In this document: piece after piece, positions 54,555 to 63,728 of the stretch
Numbering within the stretch: position 1 is the stretch's first letter
Layout of the letters: each line of letters starts with the position of its first letter
Assembly (NCBI RefSeq): GCF_000011345.1
Contig: NC_004113.1
Location: 1,302,001 to 1,366,000 of the forward strand
DNA from: Thermosynechococcus vestitus BP-1
GTDB lineage: Bacteria; Cyanobacteriota; Cyanobacteriia; Thermosynechococcales; Thermosynechococcaceae
Length of the DNA stretch: 64,000 bases
Reading direction: 5' to 3'
Notes under the pieces: generated by a model
What the model was told of the DNA's origin: nothing
Databases searched by the model: none
The model's input: the letters and a program-made list of their open reading frames with translations, nothing else
Translations under genes and position numbers: made by a program

Positions 54555-56380
54555 GGTTCCTTGCCCAGATAGCCACGGGGGGTAATCAGCCAATCCTGAA
54601 AGCGGCGGGTGCTAGCGTTGCCAATCAACACTAAGCTGAACATATCCACTGTTGCGGGTTCAAATGCCCCAAGGGTGGTGAGGGTGATATGCTCCTCAGG
54701 GCGATAGGCGGCCCGAACAATTGCCACTGGTGTCTGCGGTGAACGATATTCTAAGAAAATAGCTTTGGCGTCCACTAATTGTTGCTGGCGATCGCGGGAA
54801 CGGGGATTGTAAAGGGCGGTAACAAAATCTGCTTCTGCTGCCGCCTGCAGGCGTTTCTTAATGACTGGCCAAGGGGTCAATCGATCGCTGAGGCTAATGG
54901 CGCAAAAATCGTGCATCAGGGGTGCCCCCAAGCGAGCCGCAGCAGCATTCACAGCACTCACCCCTGGAAACACCTCTACCGGTAAATCGGTGATGTCCGC
55001 TGCTGCCAATAGCTCTAGTACCAGACCTGCCATGCCATAGATACCACAGTCACCGGAAGAAACCACCGCCACATTGAGTCCCCACTGGGCTAGTTCAATC
55101 GCCGCTTCGGCTCGTTGTCGCTCTTGGGTAATGGCATAGGCCGCTACCATTTGTCCCGGTCGCCGTAGGGGAGCGAGCAATTCGAGGTAAAGGGTATAGC
55201 CCACGAGAATATCAGCGGCCAAAAGGGCAGAGCGTGCCGCGAGGGTGAGTTGATCCAAGGATCCCGGACCGGTGCCAATGAGGCTCAGGGAGCCCTGGCG
55301 GGGAATCCATTCCCGTTCAGATTGGGCAATGGCGATCGTCACTGCCCCCCGCTCCCCCTCTTGACGGTAAATCTGCTTAGGAACAATTAAACGCCCTCCC
55401 CCGCTGGCCAACACTGCTGCGGCTTCAGCCACACTGGGCGTTCCCATCTCTGCAGCCACGATGGCTGAGGGGGTAGGTACTGTAACAGGCGCCAATTCTT
55501 GTGCGGAAAACCAGCGGCTTGGCCAATCGTGGGCCTTAGCCACTTGACACAACCCCACTTCATCGGCTTTGCGATCAATACTGGCAAGGCCGGCGATCGC
55601 GAGGGGGCTGAGTCCCCCTTGGGCAAGGGTCTGATCAATGGCCTGCTGGATCAAGGCTGCTGAGGTTCCCCGTTCACAGCCAATGCCTAGCCACAGAACC
55701 CGTGGATGCCAAGCGACACCTGAGGTCACAGAGGCGGGTAACACTTTTTCAGTAATCCACACCGCATTTTCTAGGGGTGGGGTACTGACCCACTCAAGGG
55801 GCTGGTCTGAACTAAGACCTGTGCGCCACAAAGAGCTACCGCAGGTTTGATACACCTGCACCGCTTTTCCCTGGGCCTGTTGGCTGGCGATCGCATTCCA
55901 GTCTCCTGCCCCCCGTTGCCACCCCAAGGCTGTTCCCCAAGTATCGACGGCAAAGTAGCCTTGGCTGCCACTTGCCCCCGTGAGAATCGGTGTTGCGCCA
56001 ATGGTAGCACTGAGGATTTGACAGAGGCGATCGCCCCCTGCCCCATGCCCCCCCAGCAAACTCACGATCCATTGGCCATCCTCAGCAAGAACGCAAACCG
56101 CCGGATCTTGGCTTTTGTGGGTCAACAGGGGTGAGATTAACCGCACCACTGCACCGCAGGCCAAGGCAAAGATCCAAGCGCGGTAGTGGCACCAGTGTTT
56201 CTGTAAATGGGCTGCCAGAGGACGCTCGTAGGCTGGTACCTGCGGGTGGGCAGACCCTAACTGGGGCGAGACCCAAATGCTGAGGGGAATGCCTGCATCA
56301 CCAAGGCGCTGGAGTTGAGCCAGTCCTTGGGCAGTGGTGGCGATCGCTCCAATGGGTTGAAATGGCTCTAAGGGCAGCAT
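54551..56380 (-). CDS. cobJ: CbiG-CobJ fusion: cobalt-precorrin hydrolase and precorrin-3B C17-methyltransferase
   Basis: A 609-residue bifunctional enzyme of corrin (B12-type) synthesis. The N-terminal part (about 1-345) is CbiG-like: VRLISPLLTHKSQDPAVCVLAEDG, SLLGGHGAGGDRLCQ, GIGCERGTSAALIQQAI and LASIDRKADEVG. The C-terminal part (about 365-609) is the methyltransferase: LIGTGPGSLDQLTLAARSAL, VVSSGDCGIYGMAGLV, VFPGVSAVNAAAARLGAP and YNPRSRDRQQQL. The fusion lets ring contraction and opening steps act in one protein. ATG at 56380, 3 nt after the TM2 gene stop. No other cobalamin genes are in the window. Confidence 0.92.
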   Translation of the reverse strand: MLPLEPFQPIGAIATTAQGLAQLQRLGDAGIPLSIWVSPQLGSAHPQVPAYERPLAAHLQKHWCHYRAWIFALACGAVVRLISPLLTHKSQDPAVCVLAEDGQWIVSLLGGHGAGGDRLCQILSATIGATPILTGASGSQGYFAVDTWGTALGWQRGAGDWNAIASQQAQGKAVQVYQTCGSSLWRTGLSSDQPLEWVSTPPLENAVWITEKVLPASVTSGVAWHPRVLWLGIGCERGTSAALIQQAIDQTLAQGGLSPLAIAGLASIDRKADEVGLCQVAKAHDWPSRWFSAQELAPVTVPTPSAIVAAEMGTPSVAEAAAVLASGGGRLIVPKQIYRQEGERGAVTIAIAQSEREWIPRQGSLSLIGTGPGSLDQLTLAARSALLAADILVGYTLYLELLAPLRRPGQMVAAYAITQERQRAEAAIELAQWGLNVAVVSSGDCGIYGMAGLVLELLAAADITDLPVEVFPGVSAVNAAAARLGAPLMHDFCAISLSDRLTPWPVIKKRLQAAAEADFVTALYNPRSRDRQQQLVDAKAIFLEYRSPQTPVAIVRAAYRPEEHITLTTLGAFEPATVDMFSLVLIGNASTRRFQDWLITPRGYLGKEP

Positions 56381-56383
56381 GAA

Positions 56384-56881
56384 CTAGACATCAAAGCGAT
56401 AGCGCACGGCCCCCGTCTCCGGATCATTGAATACTGTGGCATAGCCGAGTCGCTGAGCCTCAAAGAGTAATTCCTCCACGGTTTGGGGATCCAGATGGGT
56501 ATAGAGGGCGACTTGGGCTGCTGAGAGAACGCCCCCATGTTCTTTTGCGACTTGCAGTAAACGGTGTATCGGCGTCGCGGGGGCAGGGCCGAGGTTAGGT
56601 TCCTTCTCTGCTGTTAGATAGCGTCCCCGCAGATAGGTTTTGTGGCGATCCACCAGCCCTGGAATCAGAAACAGGTCAATGAATTGAGCCACACCACAAA
56701 CGCCGAAGGTGACTAGGTACAACAGACCTACGAGTGGCTGCCCGACATAAAAGCGTTGCAGGCCACAAAGGCCGATGAAGCTCAAGGACCACAGTAGGTA
56801 GGCAACTGCCACACTCAGGGATGGGGGTTGCCTTTGAGGGGATTGGCGATGTTCAGACTGAGACAAGTGAAATCTTTCCAC
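56384..56881 (-). CDS. TM2-domain protein with C-terminal winged-helix-like region
   Basis: A 165-residue protein. Residues about 25-80 contain two membrane segments with the TM2 pattern (AYLLWSLSFIGLCGLQRFYVG, GLLYLVTFGVCGVAQFIDLFLIPGLVD). The C-terminus (about 105-165) reads as a small winged-helix domain (RLLQVAKEHGGVLSAAQVALYT, TVEELLFEAQRLGYATVF). GTG start at 56881. Role unknown; the head group might bind DNA or protein from the membrane. The CbiG-CobJ gene starts 3 nt downstream, so the two are coupled though unrelated by function as known. Confidence 0.72.
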   Translation of the reverse strand: MERFHLSQSEHRQSPQRQPPSLSVAVAYLLWSLSFIGLCGLQRFYVGQPLVGLLYLVTFGVCGVAQFIDLFLIPGLVDRHKTYLRGRYLTAEKEPNLGPAPATPIHRLLQVAKEHGGVLSAAQVALYTHLDPQTVEELLFEAQRLGYATVFNDPETGAVRYRFDV

Positions 56882-56942
56882 AATCCGCCCCTAAGGATCT
56901 CACTGCTTACCCATCCTAGCCCAAGTTCTTAAGTATCACTAA

Positions 56943-56958
56943 GGGGGCGATCGCCCCC
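56943..56958. repeat. 16-nt perfect palindrome built on HIP1, between TM2 and folE genes
   Basis: GGGGGCGATCGCCCCC lies 14 nt after the folE stop. On the minus strand it would form an 8-bp hairpin without a loop of its own and is followed by TTAGTGATAC, without a T-run, so terminator function is doubtful. Confidence 0.5.
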
Positions 56959-56971
56959 CCAGGACTGCTTC

Positions 56972-57661
56972 CTAGAAATTTGGCTGATGGCGAATCAAGT
57001 TGAGAAACTCTTCGCGGGTCTTTTGATCTTCACGGAAAACCCCCAGCATCGAACTGGTCACTGTCCAAGAGCCAGGTTTTTGGACACCGCGCATCACCAT
57101 GCACATGTGGGTTGCTTCCATAACCACAGCCACGCCCTTCGGATCGAGAACTGTTTCAATGGCTTCAGCCACTTGACGGGTCAGGCGTTCCTGCACTTGC
57201 AGCCGCCGCGCATACATTTCCACAACCCGGGCCAATTTACTGAGGCCAATCACTCGCTGGTTGGGAATATAGGCCACATGGGCTTTGCCAATGAAAGGCA
57301 ACATGTGATGCTCACAGAGGCTAAAGAAGTTAATGTCGCGCACCAAGACCATTTCATCGTGGCCTTCATCAAAAATCGCGCCGTTGACAAGGGTTTCAAG
57401 GGATTGACTGTAACCGCTGGTGAGAAATTGCATGGCTTCGGCGACCCGCTTGGGTGTTTTCAGCAACCCCTCGCGATCGGGATCCTCACCCACATTCAGC
57501 AGAATGGTGCGTACTGCCGCCATCATTTCTTCCTTGGCAACCTCTGGGGGGGGTGGGTGGGGAATCGGTTCTTTGCCTTGGTGGGTGTTGCGATCGGGCA
57601 GAACTGCCGGTGTGGTCGCTTTACCGTTAATGATCGAATCGGGCATAGGGAAAGTTGTCAT
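56972..57661 (-). CDS. folE: GTP cyclohydrolase I
   Basis: Makes dihydroneopterin triphosphate from GTP for folate and pterin cofactors. The 229 residues have the zinc-site [42 protein letters not shown] and the C-terminal [18 protein letters not shown] with the second zinc cysteine in THMCMVMRG. The first 45 residues are a polar, proline-rich extension ([17 protein letters not shown]) not needed for the fold. ATG at 57661, 32 nt after the SDR gene; likely the last gene of the accA-SDR-folE run. Confidence 0.95.
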   Translation of the reverse strand: MTTFPMPDSIINGKATTPAVLPDRNTHQGKEPIPHPPPPEVAKEEMMAAVRTILLNVGEDPDREGLLKTPKRVAEAMQFLTSGYSQSLETLVNGAIFDEGHDEMVLVRDINFFSLCEHHMLPFIGKAHVAYIPNQRVIGLSKLARVVEMYARRLQVQERLTRQVAEAIETVLDPKGVAVVMEATHMCMVMRGVQKPGSWTVTSSMLGVFREDQKTREEFLNLIRHQPNF

Positions 57662-57693
57662 AGAAAGGGTGACAAGTAAAGGACAAAAAGAGC

Positions 57694-58401
57694 CTAGAGG
57701 GTACCGCTGAGGGGCATGACCACTAGCTCTTCGACAAAAGCCGTTTGCGGCAATTGAGTTGTGTACAAAATGGTGTTAGCAATGTGTTCGGGAGTGAGCA
57801 TCCCTGTGCGGTCAAAGTCTCCTGCTACGCTTTCCCAAATGGGGGTATCAACGGCGCCGGGACAGATGGCAATCACGCGGATACCGTGGGCGCGTTCTTC
57901 AGCCGCCATCGTTTTGGTCAAGGCCATGAGGGCAAACTTTGAGACACAGTAGGCGCCCCAGTCGGGAAAAACTTGGCGTCCAGCAATTGAAACAACATTA
58001 ATTATCGTACCGCACTGGCGGGATCGTAGTTGCGGCAGGACCGCTTGGGAGCAGATGAGGGCACTGGTGAGGTTGACGTTGAGGATTTGCTGCCAGTCCG
58101 CCAAGGGTTGATCAATGAGGGGAACGGTTCTTGCCATCCCTGCGTTATTCACCAGTACATGGACATCGCCGACCCTACTGAGAATCTCATCAAGGCGCGA
58201 TCGCAGGGGTTCAGGATTGCTAAAGTCCACGCTAAATGTATGGGCTTCAACGCCACAGGCCACCACTTGGGCATGGACAGCGGCCAGCTTCGCGGGCGAT
58301 CGCCCCAGAAGCACCACATTAAACCCCGCTTGGGCAAAGGCTACTGCAGTGGCTGCGCCAATGCCACTGCTGGCTCCGGTGATTAAGACTTGTTGGGTCA
58401 T
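57694..58401 (-). CDS. Short-chain dehydrogenase/reductase
   Basis: A 235-residue NAD(P)-dependent SDR. It shows [14 protein letters not shown] (cofactor loop), [11 protein letters not shown], and the catalytic Ser-Tyr-Lys in [19 protein letters not shown]. The arginine after the first glycine motif (LGRSPAKL) favours NADP(H). The ATG overlaps the accA stop by 4 nt (ATGA type), so its translation is linked to accA; aar and ado are just upstream. A role in fatty-acid or aldehyde metabolism is therefore possible; substrate unknown. Confidence 0.9.
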   Translation of the reverse strand: MTQQVLITGASSGIGAATAVAFAQAGFNVVLLGRSPAKLAAVHAQVVACGVEAHTFSVDFSNPEPLRSRLDEILSRVGDVHVLVNNAGMARTVPLIDQPLADWQQILNVNLTSALICSQAVLPQLRSRQCGTIINVVSIAGRQVFPDWGAYCVSKFALMALTKTMAAEERAHGIRVIAICPGAVDTPIWESVAGDFDRTGMLTPEHIANTILYTTQLPQTAFVEELVVMPLSGTL

Positions 58402-59372
58402 ACCGCTTCAGTAAAGACACCCATGCGCCGAAACTTCTGATAGCGCAACTCCCGCCGTTCACTACTGCTGAGGGCTTGCACTTCCGCCAAATTTCGCAGG
58501 AGAGCTGCCTTGAGATTTTCTGCTGCTTCTACGGGGTTGCTATGGGCAGCCCCCACGGGTTCGGGCACAATTTCATCAATAATCCCTAGCTTCAGCAGGT
58601 CGCGAGCCGTGATTTTCAGCGCTTCCGCCGCTTGGGGCGCCTTTTGGGCATCGCGCCAGAGAATTGCTGCACAGGCCTCCGGCGGTGCCACACTATAGAC
58701 GGCGTGTTCAAACATCAGCAGGCGATCGCCCACCCCAATGGCCAAAGCACCGCCAGACCCGCCTTCGCCAATCACAGTACAGATGATCGGGACCTCAAAG
58801 CGAAACATTTCCCGCAGATTGTAGGCAATGGCTTCTCCTTGGCCAAACTTTTCCGCATCCACCCCCGCCCAAGCCGCCGGTGTATCAATAAAGGTGAGGA
58901 TGGGCATTTGAAAGCGATTGGCGTGCTCCATCAAACGCAGGGCTTTGCGATAGCCCCCGGGGGAGGCCATGCCAAAATTGCGAGCCACATTATCTTTGGT
59001 GTCGCGACCCTTTTGCTGCCCCAGCATCACAACCGGTTGATCATTGAGGCGACCGATACCGCCGACAATGGCCGGATCATCACTGCCCCGGCGATCGCCA
59101 TGAAGTTCGATCCACTCTTCACTAATCGCTTGGATGTAATCCAAGGTGCTAGGACGGCGCGGATGACGAGCCACCTGAAGGGTTTGCCCCGGTGTCAGCT
59201 TACTAAAAATTTCATAGCGCAGTTGCTTGGCGCGCTCCTCCAATTCACGGATTTGCTCTGAGACATCAACGCCAAACTCCGAAGACTTATCCCGCACCTG
59301 CTGAATTTGGGCTTCTAGCTCCACGAGGGGCTTTTCAAACTCCAACAGAAGCGTGCGACGTTCGTTTGCCAT
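58398..59372 (-). CDS. accA: Acetyl-CoA carboxylase carboxyltransferase subunit alpha
   Basis: With AccD transfers carboxyl from biotin to acetyl-CoA in fatty-acid synthesis. The 324 residues have [66 protein letters not shown] and [18 protein letters not shown], all AccA hallmarks. ATG at 59372, 23 nt after aar. The order ado-aar-accA is common in cyanobacteria and ties alkane synthesis to supply of acyl chains. Confidence 0.97.
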   Translation of the reverse strand: MANERRTLLLEFEKPLVELEAQIQQVRDKSSEFGVDVSEQIRELEERAKQLRYEIFSKLTPGQTLQVARHPRRPSTLDYIQAISEEWIELHGDRRGSDDPAIVGGIGRLNDQPVVMLGQQKGRDTKDNVARNFGMASPGGYRKALRLMEHANRFQMPILTFIDTPAAWAGVDAEKFGQGEAIAYNLREMFRFEVPIICTVIGEGGSGGALAIGVGDRLLMFEHAVYSVAPPEACAAILWRDAQKAPQAAEALKITARDLLKLGIIDEIVPEPVGAAHSNPVEAAENLKAALLRNLAEVQALSSSERRELRYQKFRRMGVFTEAV

Positions 59373-59395
59373 AGGCGAATGGGTTCCTTTAGGTT

Positions 59396-60424
59396 TTACT
59401 GAGGATTCAACAGTAGTGGCTGAAATCCATGTTTACGGGAGACCTCACCAATTTGCTGCATCTTTTCCACAGTGATTTGATTGCGTCCCCAAGAGAAATT
59501 GGTGTGCCAGCCCTCGAACTCTAAAAGCATAGCCTCTGCAAAACAGGCAAACATCTGCCGCGAGGGCACATCCATATTCACAATTTCCATAATTTTCCAG
59601 TCAATGTCGAGGGCATGCTCGACAATGCCACCATTGAGAACATGAATCTGGGGGTGCTGAATTTTGGTGGCCATATTTTTGGGATAACCACCATCAATCA
59701 TCAGGGAGGGGCGTTTTAACTGCTCAATGCTCAGCTCAACTCCCTTGGGCATACTGGCCACCCAAACCACAATATCGGCAAGGGGCAGCGCCTCCATCAA
59801 GTCGAGGATTTTCCCCCGTCCCAATTCCGCCTGTAGCTCCAGCAGGCGATCGCGATTCCGTGCTACGAGTAAGAGATCTTGCACATCTAAACAGGTATTC
59901 AACCAACGGCAGACGGCACTACCAATATCCCCCGTAGCCCCACAAACAGCCACGGTTGCCTGCCGCAAATCAATCCCCACTTGGGGCGCCGCCTGCTCAA
60001 TTTGTTGGCAGATGATATAGGCGGTATGGGTATTCCCCGTTGTAAAGCGGCGAAAGTCCAGTTCAATGTTGCGAATGTGGGACATTTTCTCCAGATCAAA
60101 GTTCTCAAAGATGATCGAGGAGAAGCCCCCCAAGGCCGTAATGTCAATGTTGTGCTTTTGGGCATGGGCCATGGCGTTAATAACTTTGCGAGTCGCTGCC
60201 TTCACCCGCTGGTTGGCCAGCATCTCTGGTAAAAAGCAGGACTCAACGTATTTGCCATAGATAGTTTTGCCCGTTACGCTCGTCACCGTAATCTCATCGA
60301 CGATCTGCGGCGGTGCCATACACCAAAATTCCAAGCCTTGATCGGCATATTCGGGGTAACCCAACTGATGGGCAACGGCTTGGGCGTGCTCCAGACTCGT
60401 CAGATGACCAATTAATCCAAACAT
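59396..60424 (-). CDS. aar: Long-chain acyl-ACP reductase
   Basis: Reduces acyl-ACP with NADPH to fatty aldehyde, the first alkane-synthesis step. The 342 residues have the nucleotide loop [16 protein letters not shown] and the active-site cysteine, Cys294 in MFACFAEA, at the number known from the Synechococcus enzyme; length is the same within one residue. ATG start at 60424 without an obvious ribosome site. It lies 44 nt downstream of ado, in the usual cyanobacterial order. Cytoplasmic, and tends to associate with membranes and with ADO. Confidence 0.97.
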   Translation of the reverse strand: MFGLIGHLTSLEHAQAVAHQLGYPEYADQGLEFWCMAPPQIVDEITVTSVTGKTIYGKYVESCFLPEMLANQRVKAATRKVINAMAHAQKHNIDITALGGFSSIIFENFDLEKMSHIRNIELDFRRFTTGNTHTAYIICQQIEQAAPQVGIDLRQATVAVCGATGDIGSAVCRWLNTCLDVQDLLLVARNRDRLLELQAELGRGKILDLMEALPLADIVVWVASMPKGVELSIEQLKRPSLMIDGGYPKNMATKIQHPQIHVLNGGIVEHALDIDWKIMEIVNMDVPSRQMFACFAEAMLLEFEGWHTNFSWGRNQITVEKMQQIGEVSRKHGFQPLLLNPQ

Positions 60425-60468
60425 ACAAGCGTGTGGTGACTGAAATGTAACGATACGTTAAGCCACCA

Positions 60469-61164
60469 TTATGCCCCAGTGAGGCCATAAACTGACATCT
60501 TCATAATTTCGCGGGTGGTAAAGCCGATATTTTCTAGGGCACCACTGTACTGAATCATGAAGTCTTCCACAAGGGCATCTTTTTCCATGCCGAGCACTTT
60601 GGCATCTGCTTCCACTTGGTTGAGCATTTTCCAGACCAAGGGTAAATTGGCGCGATTGGCTTCTTCGAGCTCTCCTTTGACGCTTTCAAAGTGTTCCTTG
60701 AGCCAGATTTCGCCAAAGTTGAGGTGGCTGTATTCGTCCTTAACAACACTCTCAGTAATTTTACGGGCGAAAGGATCCGCCATTGGGATGTAGATGTTGT
60801 AGGCCGCGATCGCAAAGGATTCGATGATCAAAGCTTGAATCAGAAGACAAGTCGCAGTTTTTCCCTCCGCCAGAGCCCTCTGAAAGTTAGCGCGCAGTTT
60901 TTCAAAGAAGGCTTTGGCAAATTCCATATCTGGCGTTACGCTCAGGTTGCGACCACAGGCCTCAAACCCCTTTTTGTGGCGAGCTTCCATCTTGGCAAGG
61001 CGGGTGAGTTCCTCTTGGTGTTGTGGCAGCAGCTTGGCTAAATCGATATAGTTATCGTGAGCTTCCTGTTCACCTTCAATGACAATGGCGTTAATGCGGC
61101 TGTAGGCATCCTTGTAGCGATCGCTATGGTAGTCCAAAACAGGTGTAGCGGTAGCCGTTGTCAT
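60469..61164 (-). CDS. ado: Aldehyde deformylating oxygenase
   Basis: Converts fatty aldehyde to alkane and formate with O2 and reduced ferredoxin. A helical ferritin-like di-iron enzyme of 231 residues from the ATG at 61164. All six iron ligands are present: Glu32, Glu60, His63, Glu115, Glu144, His147 (in EARHKKG and [10 protein letters not shown]). AGGAGA eight bases before the ATG supports this start over a TTG at 61185. Products are C15/C17 alkanes, which sit in membranes. The upstream spacer to grpE is 468 nt. Confidence 0.97.
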   Translation of the reverse strand: MTTATATPVLDYHSDRYKDAYSRINAIVIEGEQEAHDNYIDLAKLLPQHQEELTRLAKMEARHKKGFEACGRNLSVTPDMEFAKAFFEKLRANFQRALAEGKTATCLLIQALIIESFAIAAYNIYIPMADPFARKITESVVKDEYSHLNFGEIWLKEHFESVKGELEEANRANLPLVWKMLNQVEADAKVLGMEKDALVEDFMIQYSGALENIGFTTREIMKMSVYGLTGA

Positions 61165-61171
61165 TGCAAAC

Positions 61172-61177
61172 TCTCCT
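61172..61177 (-). promoter_or_regulatory. Ribosome-binding site fixing the ado start
   Basis: AGGAGA on the minus strand, with 7-8 nt spacing to the ATG at 61164. It excludes the earlier in-frame TTG, which would lie upstream of this site. Confidence 0.7.
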
Positions 61178-61632
61178 AAACACAAATTGATTTAGCGGTT
61201 ATGAGGTGGAAGCCTTTCGTTATCATACCGCAGCAGCGATCTCCTGACGAGGGGCAGCGTGCCAGAGATTTTCGAGTTCCTGAATAGGGGAATCTCTATA
61301 GTACTGATAGTCCTAAACGCTCCCCATATTGCTTGGGGGTGGGATTCCTGGCAACGGTTGGGGAGGAGTTACCGACTGAATAGGGCCGTTGTAGTCAATA
61401 CGAATCATTGGATTGCTTGGGTCGGCGTTGACCGTGACAATCCTTTCAATGGCTGGCGGTTCCGCAGGTGGCCCCCTTGTTGTGACAAGAGTCGTAGGAG
61501 AGAAGTCCGTAATAGACGGATGCCTCGCCCCTGTTGATACAATGGATAAGATGATAGGCTAAAACGATTGCATAAGTTAAACGCACTGCGGTGCACAATC
61601 CACAGTCTAGAGGGCATAACCTAAGTCAAGCT
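61178..61632. other. Divergent spacer between ado and grpE with one protein-like frame
   Basis: No sure gene. On the minus strand a frame at 61313-61558 (81 codons after a stop, no ATG, GTG or TTG near its head) would read ERIVTVNADPSNPMIRIDYN and then a proline-rich tail (PPQPLPGIPPPSN). It could be a pseudogene tail of a once longer exported protein. The outer parts must hold the leftward ado promoter and the rightward grpE promoter; TTGATACAATGG at 61533-61544 is near the latter. I see no CIRCE heat-shock element. Confidence 0.3.
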
Positions 61633-62349
61633 ATGAGTGATCAAACCGTAACCAACCCCGCTGCTGAAGCCCAAGAAGGGGAAATTACTCCTGATACCCC
61701 TGATACCGTTGACAAAGTTGAGAACACTCCTGTTGAGAATGTTGAGAATCCTGCAGAAGCCACCCCGGGCGAAGAGGACCAAGCATCTGAGGCAACTTCT
61801 GCGAATGCAGCGGACTTGTTAGAGCAGATTGCTGCTCTTGAAGCTGCCAAGGCTAGTCTTTCGCAGGTGGTGGAGGAGCGCAATAGTCAATATATCCGCC
61901 TTGCTGCTGACTTTGAGAACTTCCGCAAACGCACCCAGCGGGAAAAAGAGGAGCTAGAGCTACAGATTAAATGCAGTGTCATTGCTGATTTACTGCCTGT
62001 GGTGGATAGCTTTGAGCTCGCCCGCACCCACATTCAAACGGAAACAGAGGCGGAAGAAAAAATTCACCGCAGCTATCAGGGGGTTTACAAGCAACTAGTG
62101 GAGTGCCTCAAGCGCATTGGCGTTTCGGCGATGCAGGCCAAAGGCAAGCCTTTTGATCCCAATCTCCACGAGGCTGTGCTGCGGGAAGCAACGAATGAAC
62201 ATCCTGAAGGCACAGTGATCGAAGAACTCAAACGGGGGTACATGCTAGGCGATCGCGTGTTGCGCCATGCCATGGTTAAAGTGGCTGCTCCCCCTGAAGA
62301 GGGTAGTGCTAGTAACACAAATCCCACCAATGATGTGACCGACGTGTAG
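61633..62349 (+). CDS. grpE: Nucleotide exchange factor GrpE
   Basis: Releases ADP from DnaK in the heat-shock chaperone cycle. From the ATG at 61633 the 238 residues have an acidic, disordered N-terminus (to about 75), a long coiled coil (EQIAALEAAKASLSQVVEERNSQYIRLAADFENFRKRTQREKEE region) and the C-terminal beta part with KPFDPNLHEAVLRE and ELKRGYMLGDRVLRHAMVKV. A GTG at 61591 would add 14 residues without homology. dnaK and dnaJ do not follow; miaB starts 15 nt after the stop. Confidence 0.96.
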   Translation: MSDQTVTNPAAEAQEGEITPDTPDTVDKVENTPVENVENPAEATPGEEDQASEATSANAADLLEQIAALEAAKASLSQVVEERNSQYIRLAADFENFRKRTQREKEELELQIKCSVIADLLPVVDSFELARTHIQTETEAEEKIHRSYQGVYKQLVECLKRIGVSAMQAKGKPFDPNLHEAVLREATNEHPEGTVIEELKRGYMLGDRVLRHAMVKVAAPPEEGSASNTNPTNDVTDV

Positions 62350-62364
62350 AGACACTTCAAGGGA

Positions 62365-63717
62365 ATGCCACGCCGCTACTACATCACCACCTTTGGCTGC
62401 CAAATGAATAAAGCTGACTCCGAGCGCATGGCCGGGATCCTGGAGGCCATGGGCCTGGAATTGGCCGCCGAACCGGATGAAGCCGATGTCTTGCTCTACA
62501 ACACCTGCACAATTCGCGACAACGCCGAGCAAAAGCTCTATTCCTACCTGGGGCGGCAGGCTAAGCGCAAGCATCAAGATCCCAACCTAACGCTGATTGT
62601 TGCTGGTTGTGTCGCTCAACAGGAGGGGGAGCAACTGCTGCGGCGAGTTCCTGAAGTGGATCTGGTGATGGGGCCACAGTATGCCAATCGCCTTGGTGAG
62701 CTGCTTGAGCAGGTGTGGAATGGCAGCCAAGTGGTGGCCACAGAGCCGCTGCAGATTGTTGAGGACATTACCAAACCCCGGCGCGATAGTACGGTTACCG
62801 CTTGGGTTAACGTGATTTATGGCTGTAATGAACGCTGTACCTACTGTGTGGTGCCGGGGGTACGGGGACAAGAGCAATCCCGCCGCCCCGAGGCAATCCG
62901 TGCTGAAATTGAGGAGCTGGCCGCTCAAGGCTATAAGGAAGTGACACTCCTTGGCCAAAACATTGATGCCTACGGTCGTGATTTGCCGGGAATTACCCCA
63001 GAGGGCCGGCGACAGCACACGTTTACCGATTTGCTTTATTACATCCATGATGTTGCTGGGATTGAACGGATTCGCTTTGCCACCAGTCATCCCCGTTATT
63101 TTACGGAGCGATTGATTCGGGCTTGTGCCGAACTGCCCAAGGTGTGTAAGCATTTCCACATTCCTTTTCAGTCGGGAGATAACGAGATTCTCAAGGCAAT
63201 GGCACGGGGCTATACTCGCGAGCGCTATTTGCACATCATTGAAACGATTCGCCGCTATATGCCCGATGCGGCCATTAGTGCGGATGCGATTGTTGGTTTT
63301 CCCGGTGAAACGGAAGAACAATTCCAGCGTACCCTCGATCTGGTGGCAGCGGTGGGGTTTGACCAACTGAATACGGCGGCCTATTCTCCGCGACCCAATA
63401 CACCGGCGGCCACGTGGGAAAATCAAGTGCCAGAAGCAATTAAAGAAGATCGCCTCCAACGGCTGAATCATTTAGTGGCTAAGATTGCTGGCGATCGCTC
63501 CCAACGCTATCTCGGACGGGAAGAGGTCGTGCTGGTGGAGGGGGTGAATCCCAAGGATGCGCAGCAAGTCTATGGTCGCACCGATGGTAACCGCCTCACG
63601 TACCTACCTGGCGATATTGAGACCCTACGGGGGCAACTGGTGCGTGTCCGCATTACCGAGGCGCGAGCTTTTAGCCTCAGTGGCGTACCCCTTGCGGCGT
63701 CGTCCTTAGTTTGCTGA
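62365..63717 (+). CDS. miaB: tRNA-2-methylthio-N6-dimethylallyladenosine synthase
   Basis: Radical-SAM enzyme that adds a methylthio group to the adenosine next to the anticodon of tRNAs reading U-starting codons. The 450 residues have the N-terminal cluster domain ([40 protein letters not shown] with three cysteines), the radical-SAM site [29 protein letters not shown] and a C-terminal TRAM domain. ATG at 62365, 15 nt after grpE, so probably co-transcribed. Convergent with pfkA, with 11 nt between stops. Confidence 0.97.
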   Translation: MPRRYYITTFGCQMNKADSERMAGILEAMGLELAAEPDEADVLLYNTCTIRDNAEQKLYSYLGRQAKRKHQDPNLTLIVAGCVAQQEGEQLLRRVPEVDLVMGPQYANRLGELLEQVWNGSQVVATEPLQIVEDITKPRRDSTVTAWVNVIYGCNERCTYCVVPGVRGQEQSRRPEAIRAEIEELAAQGYKEVTLLGQNIDAYGRDLPGITPEGRRQHTFTDLLYYIHDVAGIERIRFATSHPRYFTERLIRACAELPKVCKHFHIPFQSGDNEILKAMARGYTRERYLHIIETIRRYMPDAAISADAIVGFPGETEEQFQRTLDLVAAVGFDQLNTAAYSPRPNTPAATWENQVPEAIKEDRLQRLNHLVAKIAGDRSQRYLGREEVVLVEGVNPKDAQQVYGRTDGNRLTYLPGDIETLRGQLVRVRITEARAFSLSGVPLAASSLVC

Positions 63718-63728
63718 TTCAGGGGGTT

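Noticed and set aside
56987-57679. 230-codon plus-strand frame
   Set aside because: Antisense to folE; no homology seen.
61178-61632. CIRCE or heat-shock operator upstream of grpE
   Set aside because: No TTAGCACTC/GAGTGCTAA inverted repeat is present in the spacer.
62587-63471. 294-codon minus-strand frame
   Set aside because: Antisense to miaB, which is intact and has all cysteine motifs.
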